From an uncultured Bacilli bacterium (GTDB taxonomy: Bacteria > Bacillota_I > Bacilli_A > RF39 > UBA660): a stretch of 5,436 nt of DNA. A program made the translations under genes and the position numbers. Positions 1 through 5,347 of this stretch are shown here, in pieces. The stretch lies in contig CANQZL010000111.1 in assembly GCA_947628325.1 (NCBI GenBank), forward strand, positions 1 through 5,436. The letters run 5' to 3'. How positions within the stretch are numbered: the first letter of the stretch is position 1; each line of letters starts with the position of its first letter. Below the pieces are notes generated by a model. That model was not told the DNA's origin and did no database searches. It was given only the letters and a program-made list of their open reading frames with translations.

Positions 1-18
1 GTAGATTTCTTATTAAAA

Positions 19-71
19 CTCCCCACTAGATTTTCTATAAAGGATTTTTTATCTCCCCACTAGATTATCTA
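19..71. repeat. Pair of 19-bp direct repeats, 34 bp apart
   Basis: Copies lie at 19-37 and 53-71 and match at 18 of 19 positions; the shared core is CTCCCCACTAGATT. The C-run stands out in such AT-rich DNA. The second copy runs into a perfect palindrome at 60-72 (CTAGAT-T-ATCTAG); the first has the weaker form TAGA-TTT-TCTA at 27-37. Positions 2-10 (TAGATTTCT) could be the end of a third copy cut by the window edge, so the array may continue leftwards. The repeats lie downstream of the minus-strand surface-protein gene and could be operator sites for a gene to the left or a dispersed intergenic repeat. The sequence does not decide between these. I see no gene in 1-77. Confidence 0.6.
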
Positions 72-77
72 GAGCCA

Positions 78-98
78 ATAATGCTATAAAAGCATTAT
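78..98 (-). terminator. Hairpin over the surface-protein stop codon; weak terminator candidate
   Basis: ATAATGCT (78-85) and AGCATTAT (91-98) form a perfect 8-bp stem with a 5-nt loop. The TAA stop of the surface-protein gene (95-97) lies inside one arm. No T-run follows on the minus strand (the next bases read TGGCTCTAGA), so this is not a standard intrinsic terminator. It may mark or protect the mRNA 3' end, or be a degenerate terminator that lets transcription enter the left-edge repeats. Confidence 0.4.
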
Positions 99-1567
99 CT
101 TAAAAAATACAATTTTTTAGAGGTAATATACATCATTACACCAAATATAATAGCTACACCAACTAAGAAGAAAATTCCATAATCAGTTGTATTTGGGTTT
201 GAAACAATCTCTTTAAATATAACCTCAATTGTTACATCACTCTCTGGCATAACAAATGTACCATCTTTTTGTTCAATTGTTTTACCATTTTTATCAGTAA
301 CTCTTATTGCCGCAATTTCATACCCTCTATCAGGATTAGCTTTAAATGTTACTTTTTCTCCAGCCTTAATACTCTCAACTACTTCAATTGTCCCATTTCC
401 TTCAATAATCTTATTTATTGTATAAGATAATGAATATATACTAGCATGACTTTCAACCGCGCAAGTATTTTCTTGGCTAACTTCACCATTTATAAAATTA
501 ACATTTTTTAATCCTTCACCATTAAAACTATCTACCAAACGACAATTATTCTTGTTTTCAATATTCTGATTAACGATAATCTTTTTAGAAAATGGAATAA
601 TTTTATTATAGACACTATTTTGAGAAATTTCTTGAACTAAATTCCCCTCTAAATCATAAACAACAATTGATGTAAGACTACCTTTTAAACCAATAGCTAC
701 TATATAATCATCAATAATATTTATATCATATATAGAATCATAATCAGTTATTTCTTTATCCCATATTATTTTATTTTCACGATCACTTAATACAAGATAA
801 AAACTATCATTACATACTTCTGAATCATTCATTTTTAACCATGGAAAATTATAAAAATACTCTGCCCATGAATTCTTACAATTATTAACTCCACTATATA
901 CCATATATTTTTCATTTAAAGCAAGACTAACATATTTACGTTTTTCAACACTACTTCTAGTTAATAATTGATAAAGCTCTAAAAAATATTTTTTTACATA
1001 ATTTTCAGTAGCTTCCAAAACTTTTACATTACCTAAATTTAAATCATATTGTAAAATATTTTTTCCTAATATATTAACCTGATCATCTACAATTGACATA
1101 AGAGATATCCCATAATTACTAGAAATAACATTAATTAACTTATCATCTTGAACAAAACCTTCAGGTACTACTGCTGAAGCAACTATATTTAAATTATCAT
1201 CTAATTTAATAACGCTTAAACTTTGTGAAGATTGTTGATAAGCTAAAGCATATACATATCTAGCATCAGCAACAGCTTCTATAATCATTCTATCATCTAA
1301 AACTAATGACTTAATCAACTCTCCCGTTTTACTATAATAAAAAACTTCAGTAGTTGCTGCAACAGCTTCATTTTGATAATTAGAAGTAAAACTAACAAAG
1401 CCATCCTTATAAACAACATTACTATTACCTAAATATTCTTTATTAAATGTTACTGTTGACTTAGTTAAATCCAAATCCAATACAAATTTATCTTCTACAG
1501 CATTAACTTTCGCAATAAAGACAAATAAAATAGCAAAAACAAATATTATTTTTTTCTGATTTTTCAT
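95..1567 (-). CDS. Exported surface protein: beta-propeller-like body, InlB-type repeat, C-terminal anchor
   Basis: A 490-residue protein of unknown specific function that should be exported and stay attached to the cell surface. Residues 1-23 form a typical signal peptide: basic NQKK, a hydrophobic core and a VNA cleavage site. The body (about 25-375) has repeated short beta-strand units of the kind YSKTGELIKSL, IKLDDNLNIVA and YDLEGNLVQEI, as in WD40/PQQ-like propellers; this fold is inferred from the pattern. Four cysteines, C230, C252, C342 and C369, fall in two neighbouring pairs that could form disulphides outside the cell. Residues about 384-453 resemble the divergent InlB B-repeat family (GNGTI, AGEKVTFKANPDRGYEI, FVMPESDVTIEVIF). 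The end has NPNTT (457-461), a hydrophobic stretch (464-482) and a basic tail (SKKLYFLR), the order of a sortase signal. It may instead be a plain transmembrane anchor. It is monocistronic as far as visible, with its own promoter and a good ribosome site. A role in adhesion or ligand sensing is possible but unproven. Confidence 0.85.
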   Translation of the reverse strand: MKNQKKIIFVFAILFVFIAKVNAVEDKFVLDLDLTKSTVTFNKEYLGNSNVVYKDGFVSFTSNYQNEAVAATTEVFYYSKTGELIKSLVLDDRMIIEAVADARYVYALAYQQSSQSLSVIKLDDNLNIVASAVVPEGFVQDDKLINVISSNYGISLMSIVDDQVNILGKNILQYDLNLGNVKVLEATENYVKKYFLELYQLLTRSSVEKRKYVSLALNEKYMVYSGVNNCKNSWAEYFYNFPWLKMNDSEVCNDSFYLVLSDRENKIIWDKEITDYDSIYDINIIDDYIVAIGLKGSLTSIVVYDLEGNLVQEISQNSVYNKIIPFSKKIIVNQNIENKNNCRLVDSFNGEGLKNVNFINGEVSQENTCAVESHASIYSLSYTINKIIEGNGTIEVVESIKAGEKVTFKANPDRGYEIAAIRVTDKNGKTIEQKDGTFVMPESDVTIEVIFKEIVSNPNTTDYGIFFLVGVAIIFGVMMYITSKKLYFLR

Positions 1568-1573
1568 ACTCTG

Positions 1574-1580
1574 TCACCTT
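1574..1580 (-). promoter_or_regulatory. Ribosome binding site of the surface-protein gene
   Basis: On the minus strand AAGGTGA lies 6 nt before the ATG at 1565-1567. It is a good match to the anti-Shine-Dalgarno sequence and fixes this start, which also gives an intact signal peptide. Confidence 0.75.
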
Positions 1581-1599
1581 ACTCTATCATACTATATAG

Positions 1600-1629
1600 A
1601 TTATATCTAATTTAATAATAAAAAGTAAA
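1600..1629 (-). promoter_or_regulatory. Promoter of the surface-protein gene
   Basis: A perfect -10 box TATAAT (1600-1605, minus strand) lies 18 bp from TTTACT (1624-1629), which matches the -35 consensus at 4 of 6 positions. The predicted transcript starts near 1593, leaving a leader of about 25 nt. The -10 box sits inside a small dyad at 1597-1609 (TAGAT-TAT-ATCTA), so a repressor could act there. AT-rich DNA gives many chance -10 boxes; the match here is supported by its position before a clear ribosome site. Confidence 0.6.
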
Positions 1630-1659
1630 GACAAAATAAAACATTTTTATAAAAAAGTA

Positions 1660-1679
1660 AAAAGATTATTAAATCTTTT
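1660..1679. promoter_or_regulatory. 20-bp inverted repeat in the divergent promoter region
   Basis: AAAAGATT (1660-1667) and AATCTTTT (1672-1679) are perfect inverted repeats around a 4-nt centre. The dyad lies between the two divergent promoters, about 30 bp upstream of the surface-protein -35 box and about 20 bp upstream of the mutase -10 box. This position suits an operator shared by both genes. On the plus strand it is followed by a T-rich stretch, but with only two G-C pairs it would be a poor terminator. Chance is possible in such AT-rich DNA. Confidence 0.4.
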
Positions 1680-1698
1680 CGTTTTTATTTACATTATG

Positions 1699-1707
1699 TG
1701 TTATAAT
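1699..1707 (+). promoter_or_regulatory. Extended -10 promoter of the mutase gene
   Basis: TGTTATAAT is a perfect extended -10 element (TGn followed by TATAAT). No good -35 box lies 16-18 bp upstream, which is normal for extended -10 promoters. Transcription should start near 1714, only about 4 nt before the first in-frame ATG at 1718. TTTACA at 1688-1693 with the weak box TAAGAT at 1712-1717 is a poorer alternative, and would start transcription even further downstream. Confidence 0.65.
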
Positions 1708-1719
1708 TTATTAAGATAT

Positions 1720-1723
1720 GGAG
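1720..1723 (+). promoter_or_regulatory. Shine-Dalgarno site pointing to a TTG start
   Basis: GGAG at 1720-1723 is the only ribosome-site match near the mutase start. It lies downstream of the first ATG (1718), directly against the second (1724), and 9 nt before an in-frame TTG (1733). Only the TTG has normal spacing. Confidence 0.55.
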
Positions 1724-1732
1724 ATGAATAAA

Positions 1733-3106
1733 TTGGATAGAAGTATATTTCGTGAATATGATATTAGAGGCGTTTATCCTACACAAATAAATGAAGAAGC
1801 TGCCTACACTATTGGTCGAAGTTATGGTTCTTATATACAAGAAAATTTAAAAAGAAAAATATGTGGAGTTGGTAGAGACAATCGTCTTTCAAGTCCTGCC
1901 TTAGCTAACGAATTAATTAAAGGAATACTAGATTCAGGATGTAATGTTATTGATTTTGGCTTAGTTACAACCCCAATGTATTATTATGCTTGTCTAAAAA
2001 CAAACGTTATTATTGGTGTAATGGTAACAGCAAGTCATAATCCAAAAGATGATAATGGTTTTAAATTTAGTTTCGATCATTTAGGTAATGCAAGAGGAGA
2101 ACAAGTTTATGATTTTAGAGATTACACATTAGCTGGTAAATTTCTTACAGGTCAAGGCGAAAAAACTGAATTTGATCCCTTTTTATACTACAAAAGTTTT
2201 ATTGAAGAAAACATAGATATGGGAGAGAGAAAAATAAAAGTTGTAGTTGATTGTGGTAATGGAACAACTTCATTATATGCCAAAGAAATATATAGTATGT
2301 TCCCAAATTTAGATATTACGATGATTTGTGATAAATCAGATGCAACTTTCCCTAATCATCATCCTGATCCATCAGTAATAGAAAATACTAAAATGCTTAA
2401 GAATAAAGTTTTAGAAATTAAAGCTGATATAGGAATAGCTTTTGATGGAGATGGAGACCGTGTTGGATTTATAGATGAAAAAGGTCAATATGTTCACATT
2501 GACAAAGCAATGATTGCCTATATTAGAAATATTAACGATAAAGTGAGTAATAAAAAATATTTATTTGACGTTAAATGTGGTAAAGCTTTAGAAGATGAAA
2601 TAATCAAATTAGGAGGAACTCCAATTTGTTGTCGTACAGGAAATTCATACACAAGAGCCGAAGTAAATAAAAATAAATATCCATTTGGTGGCGAATATTC
2701 TGGACATTTATATTTTACAGATAAATGGCCAGGTATAGACTCAGGTATGTATAATGGTCTTAGAATGCTTGAAATACTAAGCAATACTAATAAATCTTTT
2801 TCCGAATTATTTGATGGAATAAACACTTATTATAATACCCCTGAAATAAAGATTCCTGTTGCTGATAACATTAAATTTGATGTAGTTAAAAAAGTCATCG
2901 ATTATGCTAAAGTTCATGAATACAATTTCTTAGATATAGATGGAATTAAAGTTAAATTTGATGATGGATGGGCTTTAGTTAGAGCAAGTAATACTGGTCC
3001 TAATATCACTGTTAGATTTGAAGCTAATACGGAAGAAAGGCTTAATGAAATAAAAGAAGAATTTGAACAAGTTATTAACAACATAATTAATGATAATAAC
3101 AACTAA
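1733..3106 (+). CDS. Phosphomannomutase/phosphoglucomutase (alpha-D-phosphohexomutase family)
   Basis: A cytoplasmic enzyme that interconverts hexose 6-phosphate and hexose 1-phosphate (mannose and/or glucose) and so feeds nucleotide-sugar synthesis for glycolipids, polysaccharides or glycoproteins. All four family domains are present. Numbered from the TTG start (457 residues, normal for the family): the N-terminal SIFREYDIRG, the phosphoserine loop TASHNP with S101 as phosphate carrier, the metal site DGDGDR (238-243), the sugar-binding loop GGEYSGH (319-325) and the phosphate-binding loop RASNTGP (417-423). GGEYSGH and the overall form resemble bacterial ManB/AlgC-type enzymes more than glucosamine mutase (GlmM); substrate choice cannot be read from sequence alone. 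ATG codons at 1718 and 1724 would add 5 or 3 residues; TTG is preferred because of the extended -10 at 1702-1707 and GGAG at 1720-1723. The gene stands alone: divergent from the surface protein, convergent with the GH25 operon, and closed by a terminator at its stop codon. Confidence 0.95.
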   Translation: MDRSIFREYDIRGVYPTQINEEAAYTIGRSYGSYIQENLKRKICGVGRDNRLSSPALANELIKGILDSGCNVIDFGLVTTPMYYYACLKTNVIIGVMVTASHNPKDDNGFKFSFDHLGNARGEQVYDFRDYTLAGKFLTGQGEKTEFDPFLYYKSFIEENIDMGERKIKVVVDCGNGTTSLYAKEIYSMFPNLDITMICDKSDATFPNHHPDPSVIENTKMLKNKVLEIKADIGIAFDGDGDRVGFIDEKGQYVHIDKAMIAYIRNINDKVSNKKYLFDVKCGKALEDEIIKLGGTPICCRTGNSYTRAEVNKNKYPFGGEYSGHLYFTDKWPGIDSGMYNGLRMLEILSNTNKSFSELFDGINTYYNTPEIKIPVADNIKFDVVKKVIDYAKVHEYNFLDIDGIKVKFDDGWALVRASNTGPNITVRFEANTEERLNEIKEEFEQVINNIINDNNN

Positions 3107-3166
3107 AAAAGAGAAAAGTTTGATATGAATCAAGAAACATGATTCATCACTTACTTTTCTCTTTTT
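3106..3166. terminator. Bidirectional two-tier terminator between convergent genes
   Basis: A perfect 14-bp outer stem pairs 3106-3119 (A-run, then GAGAAAAGT) with 3153-3166 (ACTTTTCTC, then a T-run). Inside it a second perfect 8-bp stem pairs ATGAATCA (3125-3132) with TGATTCAT (3140-3147) around the loop AGAAACA. The A-run on one side and T-run on the other give a U-tract on each strand, so it should stop both the mutase transcript and the GH25 operon. The outer stem begins at the last base of the mutase stop codon and ends 10 bp from the GH25 stop. Confidence 0.9.
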
Positions 3167-3176
3167 ATATATCTTT

Positions 3177-4487
3177 TTAAGTATACATTATATTTATATC
3201 TACATTACCATTAATTCCATCTACTTTACCATTACTACATAATTGCCAATAAGAATACTCTCCCTCATAAGATGACTCTTTCAAATCATTAGTATAATGA
3301 GCTAACCATACAGGATAATCTAAATCATACCAAACCTTTTCTAAATAATTTTTACTACTATATAAAGTTCCCTGATAACCTGATTCAGCAACAGTATCTA
3401 GAAAAGCTTTAGCATTCTTAGTCATACTATAAAAACTCTGATTAAAATAATTATAAAATGACCAATTCTCCCAATCAAATGCTATAGGTAAATCAACTTT
3501 ATAATCTTTTATTTGCTTCAAAACCCAATTGGCATTTTCAATAGCAGATTCTTTATCTTTAGCATAAGAATAAAAATATACCCCAACTGGAATACCAACT
3601 CTATTAAATCCCTCTATATTTTGAATAAATTTATTATCAAGAAAATAATCTCCATCAACTCCACGTGTACTTCCAACTCTTATAAAAGCAAACTCAACAT
3701 TAGCAGCTTTAAGTTTATCAAAGTCAATATTTCCTTGCCAAGTAGAAACATCTATACCAATTTTAGTATTCTCCCTTTTATATTTTTTAATAACATCTTG
3801 AAAATAAGTATAAGATGGGGTTGAATTATTATTACTTTTATCATTTGGTCTTTCACTTACATTTAACGTAAAATTCTTTGTAGTTACATTATTACTAGCA
3901 TCAATTGCTTTAAAAGTTAAATTATAATTTCCAACTTTAGAAGTATCATATTCTCCTATAATTTCACATTGAGGATTATCATCATAATTATCAGCACAAA
4001 CTATATCCTCTAATAAACTACCATCATAATCAGTATATACAGAATACTTCTCACCTAACCAAATATCAGGAGCTACATCATCCACAACATTAAGCTTATA
4101 AGTATAAGGAATCTTAATATTTTCATCATTAATATATTCAAATGTTACTTCCTTTTCCCCAACTTCTGATGTATCTATATTATAATCACTAACGACAGTT
4201 CCATTTATATTTAAAATAAAATCTGTAACTTTAGCATCTTCTAAAAAAGGAATACTTAAGTCATCTTTCAAATCTACTATAACCGTCGCATTTTTAATTC
4301 TTTCCTCTTCTTTTCTTTGTTTAATCTGTTTAAAAGCAGGTATCAAAATAAAGAAAACTAAAGAAAAAATTAAGATTAAACATACAATCAAAATAATAAC
4401 TAAATATATTTTTTTAATAGGTTTAGCTTTATTTCTTAAATTTTTATTCCCCAGATACTTTTTTGTCTGCTTCCTCATTATTTTCAT
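3177..4487 (-). CDS. Membrane-anchored GH25 muramidase with two Ig-like domains
   Basis: A 436-residue enzyme predicted to cut the beta-1,4 bond between N-acetylmuramic acid and N-acetylglucosamine in peptidoglycan, held outside the membrane by its N-terminus. In order: a very basic cytoplasmic head (1-25), one transmembrane helix (about 26-52), a short charged linker, an Ig-like domain (about 68-135), a second resembling DUF5011/HYR-type Ig domains (about 138-210), a Ser/Asn-rich linker (211-225) and a GH25 catalytic domain (about 241-436). The GH25 hallmarks are present: GIDVSTWQG with D246, FDWE with the catalytic pair D338 and E340, and C-terminal VDIN with D430. The basic head puts the N-terminus inside and the enzyme outside. 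C164 and C174 could form a disulphide in the second Ig domain. The gene overlaps the end of the DUF3592-like gene by 44 nt, so both should share one mRNA and may be translationally coupled. Being anchored rather than secreted suggests wall remodelling or division over attack on other cells (inference). Confidence 0.93.
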   Translation of the reverse strand: MKIMRKQTKKYLGNKNLRNKAKPIKKIYLVIILIVCLILIFSLVFFILIPAFKQIKQRKEEERIKNATVIVDLKDDLSIPFLEDAKVTDFILNINGTVVSDYNIDTSEVGEKEVTFEYINDENIKIPYTYKLNVVDDVAPDIWLGEKYSVYTDYDGSLLEDIVCADNYDDNPQCEIIGEYDTSKVGNYNLTFKAIDASNNVTTKNFTLNVSERPNDKSNNNSTPSYTYFQDVIKKYKRENTKIGIDVSTWQGNIDFDKLKAANVEFAFIRVGSTRGVDGDYFLDNKFIQNIEGFNRVGIPVGVYFYSYAKDKESAIENANWVLKQIKDYKVDLPIAFDWENWSFYNYFNQSFYSMTKNAKAFLDTVAESGYQGTLYSSKNYLEKVWYDLDYPVWLAHYTNDLKESSYEGEYSYWQLCSNGKVDGINGNVDINIMYT

Positions 4488-5247
4488 TAATCTCCTCTTT
4501 TACTTCCTCCTTAGAGCTTTTCATCAAATCTCTAGGATCTACCAATTTAATTTGTTTAAATAATGAATCAATATCAACATAATAATTTTGAAAATTTTCC
4601 TTATCAATAGCAACAACTACTGTATTTTTACCATTATTTCTAATCGTTTCATTTAAATCAATATAAGTATCAAAACTATCAAAAATATATTCTTTATTAT
4701 CAGCAGGATTTAAATAACGAGCTCTTAACTTATAAGGATACAAACCTTTAACTTTCTTACCCTTATTATCAACAATAACTTCATTTACACTAGCTTCTAT
4801 GATATAACCCTTTTTAAATAATTTCTTTACATTAATATTATTTCTCATAAGTTTAAGTGTTTTTCCTAAAGACAAAATTAACAAAATTATAGATATTCCT
4901 AATCCTATTGCCACGATTAATAAATGGTCATTCTTAACAAGCTTATTTGGATTATTCATATCAAACTTAATTAATATTTCATCACCAACTGTTAAACTTT
5001 CTTCTTCTTTTGTTAAAGGAACAACTGCTTCATACTCTTTTCCTTCTACTTTATAAGAAACAGTTGCACTATATCCACCATTTGCATAATCTAAAACTTT
5101 AATAGTAGCATTCATATTTATAGCATTCTGTTCTAAATAATAATCATAACATACTAAAAATATACTAAATATTAAAGAAAATATCCCTATTAAAGTCAAT
5201 ATTATATTTATATTATTTCTTTTTCTTAATATTAAATCATGTTTCAT
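4444..5247 (-). CDS. Membrane protein with two DUF3592-like domains
   Basis: A 267-residue membrane protein without known biochemical function. Two transmembrane helices (about 13-34 and 108-129) are flanked by basic residues (LRKRNN before the first; KTLKLMRNN and KKLFKK after the second), which puts both ends inside and residues 35-107 outside. The outer part looks like DUF3592: NATIKVLDY, YSATVSYKVEGKEYEA, then VGDEILIKFDMNNPNKLV. The cytoplasmic part repeats this plan (YIIEASVNEV, YPYKLRARYLN, NKEYIFDSF, NTVVVAIDKENFQNYYVDIDSL), suggesting an old duplication. The tail (244-267) is rich in Glu and Lys. The reading frame extends to an ATG at 5332-5334, but that codon lies in the loop of the preceding gene's terminator; ATG 5245-5247 follows a promoter and a ribosome site and gives a normal N-terminus. 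It is first in a two-gene operon with the GH25 muramidase, so a role at the envelope, perhaps supporting or controlling that enzyme, is a reasonable guess. Confidence 0.85.
   Translation of the reverse strand: MKHDLILRKRNNINIILTLIGIFSLIFSIFLVCYDYYLEQNAINMNATIKVLDYANGGYSATVSYKVEGKEYEAVVPLTKEEESLTVGDEILIKFDMNNPNKLVKNDHLLIVAIGLGISIILLILSLGKTLKLMRNNINVKKLFKKGYIIEASVNEVIVDNKGKKVKGLYPYKLRARYLNPADNKEYIFDSFDTYIDLNETIRNNGKNTVVVAIDKENFQNYYVDIDSLFKQIKLVDPRDLMKSSKEEVKEEINENNEEADKKVSGE
4492..4498 (-). promoter_or_regulatory. Ribosome binding site of the GH25 gene, inside the upstream gene
   Basis: AGAGGAG lies on the minus strand 4 nt before the ATG at 4485-4487. It is made from Glu codons of the acidic tail of the upstream DUF3592-like protein. 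A second in-frame ATG (4476-4478) is 13 nt away, too far for this site, so the first ATG is preferred. Confidence 0.7.
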
Positions 5248-5251
5248 ATCA

Positions 5252-5262
5252 CACCATACCTT
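5252..5262 (-). promoter_or_regulatory. Ribosome binding site deciding the DUF3592-like gene start
   Basis: Two partial matches lie before ATG 5245-5247 on the minus strand: AAGGT (5258-5262, 10 nt away) and GGTG (5252-5255, 4 nt away). Neither is ideal, but together with the promoter just upstream they support this start over the upstream one. Confidence 0.5.
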
Positions 5263-5280
5263 ATTATCACTACTATTTTT

Positions 5281-5309
5281 ATTATAATATTTAATAGATT
5301 TAAAGTAAA
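5281..5309 (-). promoter_or_regulatory. Promoter of the DUF3592-GH25 operon
   Basis: A perfect TATAAT (5281-5286, minus strand) lies 17 bp from TTTACT (5304-5309). The same -35 hexamer, followed by TT, is found at the surface-protein promoter with an 18-bp spacer. Transcription should begin near 5274, giving a leader of about 27 nt to ATG 5247. It begins immediately after the terminator of the preceding gene. Confidence 0.65.
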
Positions 5310-5321
5310 GTACGAGAAAAA

Positions 5322-5347
5322 AAATAAAGGACATTACTCCTTTATTT
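5322..5347 (-). terminator. Intrinsic terminator wrapped around the miaB stop codon
   Basis: On the minus strand AAATAAAGGA (5338-5347 region, read downwards) pairs perfectly over 10 bp with TCCTTTATTT (5322-5331) around the 6-nt loop GTAATG, and an unbroken run of eight T residues covers 5317-5324 and overlaps the stem end. The TAA stop of the upstream gene starts in the loop (5334-5336). The stem arm contains AAAGGA, which looks like a ribosome site just before the loop ATG and creates a false start signal. Confidence 0.85.

Noticed and set aside
1..27. GTG open frame leaving the left edge on the minus strand
   Set aside because: No ribosome site lies at a proper distance before the GTG, and only nine codons are visible.
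1..63. Open plus-strand frame ending at TAG 61-63, as the tail of a gene from the left
   Set aside because: It uses CTC and CCC codons that are rare elsewhere in the window, runs across the direct repeats, and resembles no family I recognise.
19..71. Start of a CRISPR array
   Set aside because: Only two or three copies of a 19-bp unit with a 15-bp gap are seen; both repeat and spacer are too short, and no cas gene is nearby.
1568..1732. Riboswitch or small RNA in the divergent intergenic region
   Set aside because: Predicted leaders are only about 20-25 nt long, and no conserved aptamer-like pattern or terminator was found.
2518..2826. Minus-strand 102-codon open frame
   Set aside because: It lies wholly inside the mutase gene, whose active-site motifs are intact on the other strand; the translation has no recognisable domain and no ribosome site.
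2914..3102. Minus-strand 62-codon open frame
   Set aside because: It is antisense to the conserved C-terminal domain of the mutase; its Leu/Ser-rich translation is typical of a shadow frame.
3513..3824. Plus-strand 103-codon open frame
   Set aside because: It is antisense to the GH25 catalytic and linker region; its Ile/Asn/Ser-rich translation reflects AT-rich antisense DNA, and no promoter or ribosome site is evident.
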